From contig NZ_WIOK01000004.1 in assembly GCF_009467825.1 (NCBI RefSeq), positions 62,001 through 126,000 of the forward strand: a DNA stretch of 64,000 bases, given 5' to 3'. Positions 44,390 to 51,518 of this stretch are shown one piece after another (the stretch's first letter is position 1; the number at the start of each line of letters is the position of its first letter). The notes beneath the pieces are model-generated. The model had not been told where the DNA came from, did not search any database, and was given only the letters and a program-made list of their open reading frames with translations. A program made the translations under genes and the position numbers. Origin of the DNA: Cyclobacterium xiamenense. Lineage in GTDB: Bacteria > Bacteroidota > Bacteroidia > Cytophagales > Cyclobacteriaceae.

Positions 44390-45268
44390 ATGAAAAAAGT
44401 ATTAGTAACCGGAACAAACAGAGGGATCGGAATGGAAACCGCCCTTGCTTTTGGCCGTGCTGGCCACCAGGTTTTTGCTACCATGCGAAACCTGGAAAAT
44501 GCAACCGAACTTATGCGCAACAGCAAACAGGAATCCTTGCCAATTTCCATCTACCAACTGGATGTAGATTCGGATGAATCCGTCGCACAGTGCATACAGG
44601 CAATTACATCCGATCATGGGCCCATTGATGTACTGGTGAACAATGCGGGCATCGAGCGTCATGGCTCAGTAGAGGAAATGCCCATGGCAGACTTTCAAGC
44701 CGTCATGAACACCAATTATTTTGGGGTGGTCAGGTGTATTAAGGCTGTTTTGACATCCATGCGGAAAAAAAATAGTGGCTGTATAATCAATATAAGTTCT
44801 ATATCTGGTAAAATTGCTTGTACCCCGTTGGGAGCCTATAGCGCCAGTAAATTTGCACTTGAAGCCCTGACCGAGACGTTGGCACAAGAAGTAAAGCCCT
44901 ATAATATCCGAGTATCCGTCGTTGAGCCGGGAGTAATTAATACCGAAATGCCAATTAGTATCACCCAAAAGAGTTCTTCTTTTTATCCGCAAGTTCGTCG
45001 AATGGGGAGTTTTTTTTCCGAAATACTCAAGACTCCAACACCAGCGTCTATTGTCGCAGACCAAATCCTTGAAATAGCAGAGAGTGGCACATGGAAATTA
45101 AGGCATACCGCAGGACCCACAGCTGCACCTTTTTTGGACTGGCGTGCTTCAATGACTGACGAGCAATGGGTGGATTGGAACGCGCAGGAGGATACCGATT
45201 GGTACGATGCCGTAGAAGCTACGTTCGGCATGAATTGCCGGCCCGAGAAACTGGAAAAGGAAAAGTAA
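44390..45268 (+). CDS. short-chain dehydrogenase/reductase
   Basis: 292-residue classical SDR, an NAD(P)-dependent cytosolic oxidoreductase. Motifs: TGTNRGIG for cofactor binding (residues 7-14), DVLVNNAGIERHG, the catalytic Ser in IINISSISGKIA, and YSASK (Tyr and Lys of the catalytic tetrad) in LGAYSASKFALEAL, followed by VEPGVINTEM. No acidic residue at the end of strand 2 is obvious (FATMRNLENA, with an Arg), which suggests NADP(H) preference. It probably oxidises or reduces an alcohol/ketone in the same pathway as the FAD oxidase. Regulon promoter G lies about 380 bp upstream with only the oxidase remnant between. Confidence 0.9.
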   Translation: MKKVLVTGTNRGIGMETALAFGRAGHQVFATMRNLENATELMRNSKQESLPISIYQLDVDSDESVAQCIQAITSDHGPIDVLVNNAGIERHGSVEEMPMADFQAVMNTNYFGVVRCIKAVLTSMRKKNSGCIINISSISGKIACTPLGAYSASKFALEALTETLAQEVKPYNIRVSVVEPGVINTEMPISITQKSSSFYPQVRRMGSFFSEILKTPTPASIVADQILEIAESGTWKLRHTAGPTAAPFLDWRASMTDEQWVDWNAQEDTDWYDAVEATFGMNCRPEKLEKEK

Positions 45269-45278
45269 ACCAACTCAG

Positions 45279-45307
45279 ACCCTTGAGGTTTCCAAAACCT
45301 CAAGGGT
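45279..45307. repeat. perfect 13-bp inverted repeat after the SDR gene (REP-like or terminator)
   Basis: ACCCTTGAGGTTT and AAACCTCAAGGGT pair perfectly around CCA, 10 bp after the SDR stop. No T-run follows, so termination would not be classical. Palindromes of this AACCTTTGAGGT type are common between genes in Bacteroidota as dispersed elements (recollection). Confidence 0.65.
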
Positions 45308-45316
45308 TAATCAGCA

Positions 45317-45445
45317 TGCAGACCTTTGGGGTTTTCCCAACCCCGTATTCTATACCAGAGTGTTCACGAAAAAACCTCCGGGTTCTCAAAGACCCCAAAG
45401 GTTTAAGAACGTTGAGGTTTCCCAACTCTGTATTTGGTGTTGTGT
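45317..45445. repeat. cluster of degenerate palindromes related to the preceding repeat
   Basis: Contains ACCTTTGGGGT (about 45322) and its inverted copy ACCCCAAAGGT (about 45392), a small GGGGTT/AACCCC hairpin, and two direct copies of a TTGGGGTTTTCCCAAC-like block (near 45326 and 45411) followed by GTATT. Base changes in the second copy partly preserve pairing. The remaining gap to 45541 shows no gene. Confidence 0.45.
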
Positions 45446-45541
45446 TAAACTTAACTATTAATAATTCCCCGTAGTAAGCTGTTCGATCAGTTGATTTGTT
45501 CCATATGGTGCGACCAAAAGATCAATTCTTGTTTCCCACCG

Positions 45542-47953
45542 CTACTTGACATCCATCCGTTTCCGATCTTCTTCGGAAGCGGATTCTATTTTTACAGATT
45601 TCAACGTTTTATTTCCAAATGGACGCGAATAGTTTAGCATAAAGGTCCTGTTTCTCAAATAATAATCGTTCTGCATATGGAGGGGCGGTTCCCGAAATAC
45701 CACACCATTCAAAAGATTATTGGTGTTGAGTAAATCCGTGATTGCCAGCCGAATGGTTCCTTTGTCCCCGACAAGTTTTTTTTGGACCCCCAGATTCAGG
45801 GATCCTACGGGCCGAAAAATCAACAGGCCCCAGTTTCTTCTGGATTGAAAATTTCCCCCTACCTCCGCCGTATACCCATTACCAAGCATAAAGGTATTGC
45901 TCAGGTTCAAATTAAGATCGAAAACGGCATCCCGTTGATTCAGGGGTAAGTGCGCTGTTTCAAAACTTCTCCAATTCAGCCGAAGTGAAGACTGTAAATC
46001 CCAGTTGGCAGCAATAATCCAGGGAGCCGAAAAAAGCAGTCCGGTGGATTGAAGATACCGAAGGTTTTGGGGACTATACGTAACCAGTTCGTTTTTTGGG
46101 TCATAACTGGGTTGAAAAGGAGCAATTTCATTTTCCGTATAACTGTGTTCGAGTGCTACGGATGCCCGTTTGTAGGTTAGCTCCAGTTTATATGTGTCAA
46201 TAATTGATGGCAACAATGCGGCATTGCCGTCAAATTGCGTGTTTTGATTGATAAGCAATACGACAGGTACCAGGTCTCCCAAGGAGGGGCGGGTGATTCT
46301 TCGGTAGTAGCCCAAAGCCATAGCTGTATTTTCATTTAGGTTTTTCTGTATCAGGAGAGAGGGAAATAAATTTGCGTAATTTCTATTAATATCCCCTTTT
46401 ACATTGCCATTTTCAATGTCCGTGAGCGTGTGTTCATATCGTAATCCTACTTTAAAGTCTAGCTTGTTTCCTGCTTTCCAATCGCCACCGATATAGGCTG
46501 CTGAGACGATTTCCTGCACATGAGCCGAACCGGCCAGGATGGAACCGAGTTCCCCGACACCATTTTCATCGTAAGTAGACTGTATGGAGTTATCAAAGTC
46601 CATCCAGGATCTTTTTGCGCCTGCTTTGAGGTTGATGCCTTCGGCAGGTTGAAACTGGTAGTCTAAGGCAGCGATATGAAAGTTCATTGGTGCATAACTC
46701 TCCAAATCAAACTGGATGGCTTCGCTTTGTTCGGCGAAATAAGCGGCATTGTCATAGGTGGAAAGATTGTCCAGCTGAAGGGTCACCCAGTCGTAATCTA
46801 TTCTGAATGTATGTTTGGCCCACGGCTTAAAAGAATAATGAATGTGGGAACTTTGATTTGATATATCTCTAGATTCATGGTACAAAATGTCCGTTCGAAC
46901 GAGTGAATCGCCAACCTGAAGGATTGTCCCACCCTCTCCTCTCATGCTGTTGTTATTTTGTGTCAAATTGATATAGGCACCGATTTCGGATTTTTTGTCA
47001 AAGGTTTTTTGGATACCCACTCGGAACTGATGGGATTGCGAGAGTATGGCCCGATCTGTATCGCTTTGAAAGGATTTCAACAGCCCGCTCAGCGACTCGG
47101 AACGAAAGGCGTTTTGCCACAGAAGTACATTGTGGGTATGCAAATAGGCGTATTCGGCAAAAATAGAAAAGGATTTTCCCCTATGGGCGAGGCTTAAATT
47201 TGCACCATAGACTTCAGCTCTTTTTGCTCCGGCACTCAAGCCGAAGGTACCGTTGGTTCCGAAGTCGGTGCTTTCTTTGGTAACGATGTGTATGATGCCA
47301 CCGGCCCCTTCCGCATCCAGGTTGGAGGGTGGCTGGGATATCAGTTCTATTTTCTCCACATTGGCAGCGCTCATTCCCTGCAGCATTTGCATAAGGGATG
47401 CCATGGGAATTCTGCTCAGGGTATTGTTAATCATGACCATCACGCCCTCCCGGCCGTTTAGCGCGATGCTGCTTTGTTGCTGATTGACCATCACCCCTGG
47501 AGATCGGGACAGCACCTCCAAGACGGAACTTCCCGCCGCGGTGATGCTTTCCTGCACGTTTACCACCATCCGGTCCATCTGTTTTTCATACAGGGGCTTT
47601 TGGGCAGCCACGACTACTTCGGCCAGTTCGTCCTCACCTTCCATAAGTACAACAGGGGGTACGATGAGCCCTTCGTCCCGAGGTACCCGGATCTTGTGCA
47701 GGTATGCGCGAAACCCCACGGACGTTATTGAGAGCAGGTAGTCGTCGGCGGCAACCCGGTCAAAACGAAAACTACCGTCGACTTCAGAGACTGACCCCGC
47801 TACCAAAGAGGAGTCTTTTACGGCTAATATTCGTACGTTCGCGTAGGGTAGGGGGCTGCCATTTGCTTCGGTTACGGTGCCGGTAAGTTGGCTTTGCGCG
47901 GAAAGGATGACAGGCATTCCAGGCAACACGTACAGCAGGATAAGGTATCTCAT
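45542..47953 (-). CDS. outer-membrane beta-barrel (TonB-dependent-like) receptor, paralogue of the 30032 protein
   Basis: 803 residues from ATG 47953; the TTG two codons earlier is unlikely. Signal peptide MRYLILLYVLPGMPVILSAQ, then a carboxypeptidase-like domain (LTGTVTEANGSPLPYANVRI), a plug region (ESITAAGSSVLEVLSRSPGVMVNQQ; ANVEKIELISQPPSNLDAEGAGG) and an outer-membrane barrel with the family run YYRRITRPSLGDLVPVVLL. The 30032 protein has matching blocks (SITAAGLSILEMLDRSPGV; YGRRITRPSFNEMAPFALLL), so the two genes are clearly paralogous. It is presumably an importer for a regulon substrate. Promoter D lies upstream, and the second hybrid kinase is the next gene on that side. Confidence 0.9.
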   Translation of the reverse strand: MRYLILLYVLPGMPVILSAQSQLTGTVTEANGSPLPYANVRILAVKDSSLVAGSVSEVDGSFRFDRVAADDYLLSITSVGFRAYLHKIRVPRDEGLIVPPVVLMEGEDELAEVVVAAQKPLYEKQMDRMVVNVQESITAAGSSVLEVLSRSPGVMVNQQQSSIALNGREGVMVMINNTLSRIPMASLMQMLQGMSAANVEKIELISQPPSNLDAEGAGGIIHIVTKESTDFGTNGTFGLSAGAKRAEVYGANLSLAHRGKSFSIFAEYAYLHTHNVLLWQNAFRSESLSGLLKSFQSDTDRAILSQSHQFRVGIQKTFDKKSEIGAYINLTQNNNSMRGEGGTILQVGDSLVRTDILYHESRDISNQSSHIHYSFKPWAKHTFRIDYDWVTLQLDNLSTYDNAAYFAEQSEAIQFDLESYAPMNFHIAALDYQFQPAEGINLKAGAKRSWMDFDNSIQSTYDENGVGELGSILAGSAHVQEIVSAAYIGGDWKAGNKLDFKVGLRYEHTLTDIENGNVKGDINRNYANLFPSLLIQKNLNENTAMALGYYRRITRPSLGDLVPVVLLINQNTQFDGNAALLPSIIDTYKLELTYKRASVALEHSYTENEIAPFQPSYDPKNELVTYSPQNLRYLQSTGLLFSAPWIIAANWDLQSSLRLNWRSFETAHLPLNQRDAVFDLNLNLSNTFMLGNGYTAEVGGNFQSRRNWGLLIFRPVGSLNLGVQKKLVGDKGTIRLAITDLLNTNNLLNGVVFREPPLHMQNDYYLRNRTFMLNYSRPFGNKTLKSVKIESASEEDRKRMDVK

Positions 47954-48011
47954 GGTCAAGATCGTTTACAGGTTCTGTGCTTTATGTTGAAAGCAAGTGG
48001 AAACTAAAAAT

Positions 48012-48078
48012 GAAAAGTACGGATTTTGATCAGGCAGGAGTTAGTACAGATGTGTCAACAAGTTGTACAATTGGGGCA
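48012..48078 (-). promoter_or_regulatory. regulon promoter D upstream of the second outer-membrane receptor
   Basis: Reading towards the 45542 gene: TGCCCCAA (48078-48071) and TGACACAT (48057-48050) are 21 bp apart, then 31 bp on TACTTTTC (48019-48012), one base off TAnnTTTG. Both repeats are followed by TGTAC after two further bases. The repeats are weaker than at A-C, but the spacing is kept. Confidence 0.55.
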
Positions 48079-48167
48079 AACTGTTAGTATGTGGGTTGTC
48101 AAGGGTCGGCGTACCTTGTTACGTAAAAATTCTCAGCGGCTGGGGTACGTCGGTTACTATCCCGTAT

Positions 48168-49940
48168 TTAATGCACCAGGTATTCTGACGGTGTTTTTCC
48201 AAACTGTTTCTTGAAGCACTTATTGAAATACGATAAGCTGTTAAACCCGACCGCATAGGCCACCTCGGTAATATTTCCCGATTTTTGTTCCAGCAGGTGC
48301 TGGGCCCGTTTCAGCCGAACTGCCCGGATAAACTCGGTAGCCGAATGGTCGGTCAATGCCTTGAGCTTTCGGTGCAGGTTGGTCCGGCTCATGCCAATTT
48401 CCCGGCTAAAAAATACAACGTCAAAATCCGTATTCGCAATATTGTCTTCTAGGATCGCCATGGCTTTTTTCAGGAATTTCTCATCGGTGGAAGTTACGGC
48501 GATCTCGGAGGTTTTCAGATCAAGCGAACGGCTGAACCGTTCCCGGAGTTTTTTCCTGCCTTCGATAAGGTGGTGTATCCGTACCCGAAGCTCTTTCATA
48601 TCGAAAGGTTTGGTCAGGTAGGCATCTGCACCCGTATCCAGTCCGCCGATTTTGCTTTCCGAATCGGCGCGGGCGGTAAGGAGGACAAAGGGGATGTGGC
48701 TGGTCCGCTCGTCGTTTTTCACCTTTTCACTTAGGTTAATGCCGTCCATTACGGGCATCATCACATCGGAAATAATCAAGTCCGGTACGCTTGTAGCGGC
48801 GATCGTAAAGCCCTCTTGTCCATTATCGGCTTCCAGGATCCGGTACTGGTTTTGCAGGCTTTGTGCGAGAAAATGCCGGAGTTCCGGATTGTCTTCGACG
48901 ATTAGCACGGTAGTCCTGATCGCCAGGTGGTTGAGGGAGCGTTTCCCGGCTGGCTTTGGTGCTTGCGGTATCCAGGCGGTATCCAGTGCGCCCTCCGATT
49001 GCTTCAGCCCGGGAATCGCTCCGGGTTCGGCCCGCTCCAGGGTCAACTCAACGGTGAAGCAGGTTCCCGAATCGGGGCTGCTTTCCACCTGGATGGTTCC
49101 TCCCTGAAGCTCGGTGAGTTCCCGGACCAGTGCCAGGCCAATCCCGGTACCTTCGTAGCTGCGAGTGGCCGAAGCCTCTCCCTGGAAAAAGCGGTCAAAG
49201 ATATAGGGCAACCTTTCGGCGGGGATTCCGATGCCGTTGTCGGCGATTTTGAATTGTAGCCGGACGTCTGCTTCGGTTTGGGCCGGGCAGGAAACGTCAA
49301 ACCTGACGGTTCCGGAAGTTGGGGTGAATTTGTAGGCATTGATCAGGAGGTTGGAAAGCACCTTCTCCAATTTATCGGGATCAAAATTTAGGTAGATCGG
49401 GCCTTTGGGATAACTGCCGGAAAAAGCGATTTGCTTGCTCTCAAACTGGGAGGAAAAGGTGCCGGCCAGTCTTTTGGCAAAGCCGACGATTTCTCCGGGT
49501 TCCTTTTCCAGGGTTAATTTGCCAGCTTCCAGTTTGGAAAGGTCGAGCAACTGGTTGACCAATTGGAGCAGTCGATCGGCGTTTCTTTTTATCAGGCGAT
49601 GGCTTTCCTGCAGGATTGAAGGAGATTTTTGTTCGTCCTCGAGGCGGTCCACCGTGCCGGAGATCAGGGTAAGGGGGGTTCGGAATTCGTGGGAAATATT
49701 GGCAAAAAAGTCCGATTTGGTTTTGTCCAGGTCGCGCATTTTTTCGGTTTCCAGCCGTTTTACCTCCATATCCAACAGGCTTGTTTGTAGGGACCGCTTG
49801 GTTTGGGCATATTCGACCGCTAACAATGCAGAAAAGGAAACGGCTGCAGAAAATACGGCCAAATCCAATGTGATGGCTGTATCATAGGGAAACCCTGGTA
49901 ATACGTTGCCATGGAACAAGCAAAATAATGACCAGAACAC
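48168..49940 (-). CDS. hybrid kinase, C-terminal part (HisKA-HATPase-receiver-AraC); split from 49949 gene by a frameshift
   Basis: 590 codons from a GTG that is probably not a real start. Two membrane helices (WSLFCLFHGNVLP; ITLDLAVFSAAVSFSALLAV), then HisKA with FANISHEFRTPLTLI, HATPase (DNGIGIPAERLPYIFDRFF; EGTGIGLALVREL), a receiver with acceptor Asp in LIISDVMMPVMDG, and an AraC HTH (MSRTNLHRKLKAL; EVAYAVGFNSLSYFNKCFKK). The output half is very similar to that of the 34592 kinase. The upstream sensor ORF stops only 9 bp before this ORF; adding one T to the T7 run at 49959-49965 joins both into one frame of about 983 residues. So this is the rear half of a single gene, broken or misread here. 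Confidence 0.85.
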   Translation of the reverse strand: MFWSLFCLFHGNVLPGFPYDTAITLDLAVFSAAVSFSALLAVEYAQTKRSLQTSLLDMEVKRLETEKMRDLDKTKSDFFANISHEFRTPLTLISGTVDRLEDEQKSPSILQESHRLIKRNADRLLQLVNQLLDLSKLEAGKLTLEKEPGEIVGFAKRLAGTFSSQFESKQIAFSGSYPKGPIYLNFDPDKLEKVLSNLLINAYKFTPTSGTVRFDVSCPAQTEADVRLQFKIADNGIGIPAERLPYIFDRFFQGEASATRSYEGTGIGLALVRELTELQGGTIQVESSPDSGTCFTVELTLERAEPGAIPGLKQSEGALDTAWIPQAPKPAGKRSLNHLAIRTTVLIVEDNPELRHFLAQSLQNQYRILEADNGQEGFTIAATSVPDLIISDVMMPVMDGINLSEKVKNDERTSHIPFVLLTARADSESKIGGLDTGADAYLTKPFDMKELRVRIHHLIEGRKKLRERFSRSLDLKTSEIAVTSTDEKFLKKAMAILEDNIANTDFDVVFFSREIGMSRTNLHRKLKALTDHSATEFIRAVRLKRAQHLLEQKSGNITEVAYAVGFNSLSYFNKCFKKQFGKTPSEYLVH

Positions 49941-49948
49941 AAAACTCC

Positions 49949-51115
49949 CTAGCCAACCAAAAAAATTACCCAGGCACCTTTACTATTTTTCCGTACTGCT
50001 CTCCAGCTAACCAGAGCGGCCACTAAAGGGCCCATCGTAAGGTAATACGGCCAATAATAATTTGCTGCTTCATAAGGCCATTTCCAAGAGGGAATAAATA
50101 GCAAAGCGGAAACGGTGGCAAACCAAAACAATCGATCGAGCTTCTCTCTGGCAAATGAATACACGGCAAGTAGTCCCCATATGATGAATGTGCTAAAAAA
50201 CAAGCAACTGATCAATCCAATCACAAAATAGGAATCTCCTTCCCTGGGCATAAAGCGGAAAACATGTTCCAAAAAATACCCCAGTGCCAGACTTGACGTA
50301 AACAGGCTGTAGAAGAGATTGGTTTTATTGACGGGGAAGGTGATGAAAAAGAATAAATGAAGCAAGGCAAGGAAGAGCAAAAAAGTGGCTTTGCCAACCA
50401 ATCTGGAAGTTACAAATGCCCGTTTGGATACCAACCGTTTCACGGCCTTATCCATTTGATCCAGCTCAATAACCAAGGTTGGATTGCCTCCCCATAGTCC
50501 GAGGAAATTCATGTAGGGATTTCGTTTTGTAAATGAAAAGCGCACTGCCAAAACCTGATGGGGCTTATCTTCAAATTGAAAGCTGAAGGGGACAAAATTT
50601 GGATTATAAATGAGTTCCTTTTTGGAATCCTTGCTGACCTGTCCCAACGTATGTACCAACTTTCCATTGAGAAATAGTTCCGATGCCCCTCTTTGAAAAA
50701 TGGCCATGGACAACGGCGTGTTCAACCATGCGGAATCGACCGCTACATGCAGCCTAAACCAACCAATCTCGGCCTGTCTCAAATCTGTCAGGTAATGGAT
50801 GTCGGTAGTGGGGTCAATAGGCGACCAATCGCTGTCGTCAAAATCAGGATGTGCCCAGGAGGGATCGTCTCCCGGATGAAATTTCCAGTTCTGATTGAGG
50901 ATAATCGGATTGGTGTCAACTTCGAAAAGGATCACACTGGTTGAATCCATCGGTGTTGCTTCACTCGTATGGGAATAGAGAAAAAAGCACAACAGGCAGA
51001 TGAGCGGCAGCGGATGCACAGCTATGCTCCTATGAAAATGGACAGGAGCGAAACCAATAGCCTCCCGACAGATTCTCTTTTGTGTAAGTCTACCGTATGT
51101 AAAAGTGAAATGCAT
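49949..51115 (-). CDS. hybrid kinase, N-terminal 7TMR-DISM-like sensor part; frameshifted relative to 48168 ORF
   Basis: 388 residues from ATG 51115. A signal-like segment (HPLPLICLLCFFLYSHTSEA) precedes a jelly-roll extracellular domain with galactose-binding-like wording (NQNWKFHPGDDPSWAHPDFDDSDW; IGWFRLHVAVD; ASELFLNGKLVHTLG). This is followed by membrane helices (GKATFLLFLALLHLFFFIT; LFYSLFTSSLALGYFLEHVF; YFVIGLISCLFFSTFIIWGLL; LFWFATVSALLFIPSW). It ends abruptly inside a further helix at WVIFLVG-stop, where the other frame continues as FFGWLGSFVFW into the kinase ORF. That is the layout of a 7TMR-DISM sensor fused to a histidine kinase. Regulon promoter C lies about 140-200 bp upstream. 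Confidence 0.82.
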   Translation of the reverse strand: MHFTFTYGRLTQKRICREAIGFAPVHFHRSIAVHPLPLICLLCFFLYSHTSEATPMDSTSVILFEVDTNPIILNQNWKFHPGDDPSWAHPDFDDSDWSPIDPTTDIHYLTDLRQAEIGWFRLHVAVDSAWLNTPLSMAIFQRGASELFLNGKLVHTLGQVSKDSKKELIYNPNFVPFSFQFEDKPHQVLAVRFSFTKRNPYMNFLGLWGGNPTLVIELDQMDKAVKRLVSKRAFVTSRLVGKATFLLFLALLHLFFFITFPVNKTNLFYSLFTSSLALGYFLEHVFRFMPREGDSYFVIGLISCLFFSTFIIWGLLAVYSFAREKLDRLFWFATVSALLFIPSWKWPYEAANYYWPYYLTMGPLVAALVSWRAVRKNSKGAWVIFLVG

Positions 51116-51170
51116 CAAAAATAGAAAATTAACGATGGGTTATTTGGAAAATAATATACGAATAATTTAT

Positions 51171-51192
51171 TATACGGCTATACTTCCGTATA
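51171..51192. repeat. short inverted repeat TATACGG/CCGTATA
   Basis: 7-bp perfect arms (51171-51177 and 51186-51192) around 8 nt in the leader of the split kinase gene. Possible operator or RNA hairpin; weak evidence. Confidence 0.3.
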
Positions 51193-51251
51193 TAATTGGC
51201 TGTTAATTTTTTCTACTTTTTCCCGGTTGCTGGATTGCTATTTAAACACTA

Positions 51252-51318
51252 CCAAATTAGTAAATCAACGATACCTCCTGTTAGCACGGATGTTCCAGGA
51301 AGTTGTCCATATGTTCCA
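51252..51318 (-). promoter_or_regulatory. regulon promoter C: two perfect TGGAACAT repeats plus -7 box
   Basis: Reading towards the split kinase gene: TGGAACAT (51318-51311) and TGGAACAT (51297-51290), 21 bp apart and both perfect, then 31 bp on TAATTTGG (51259-51252), one base off TAnnTTTG. The remaining 200 bp to the sulfatase gene at 51519 shows no other clear signal. Confidence 0.7.
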
Positions 51319-51518
51319 TTTTGAGGATGACTGGTATCGATCACCCAAAAACGGTAGGTTTTTCGTGTAGGTTCGTATCGGCAGCTACCAAAAGGAAAAG
51401 CGGGCGAAATGGAAGGGTAGCTTTTTGAGGATCAACCGGGCTTTGTTTTAATTTTACCGATTTCCCCCTATATTTAAGCCAGTGCTTCACCTGTATTTCC
51501 GAATTAACGAGTTACCCA

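Noticed and set aside
49959-49965. Programmed -1/+1 ribosomal frameshift signal in the split kinase
   Set aside because: There is a slippery T-run, but I see no clear stimulatory structure or conserved arrangement; mutation or sequence error is simpler. Left open in the findings.
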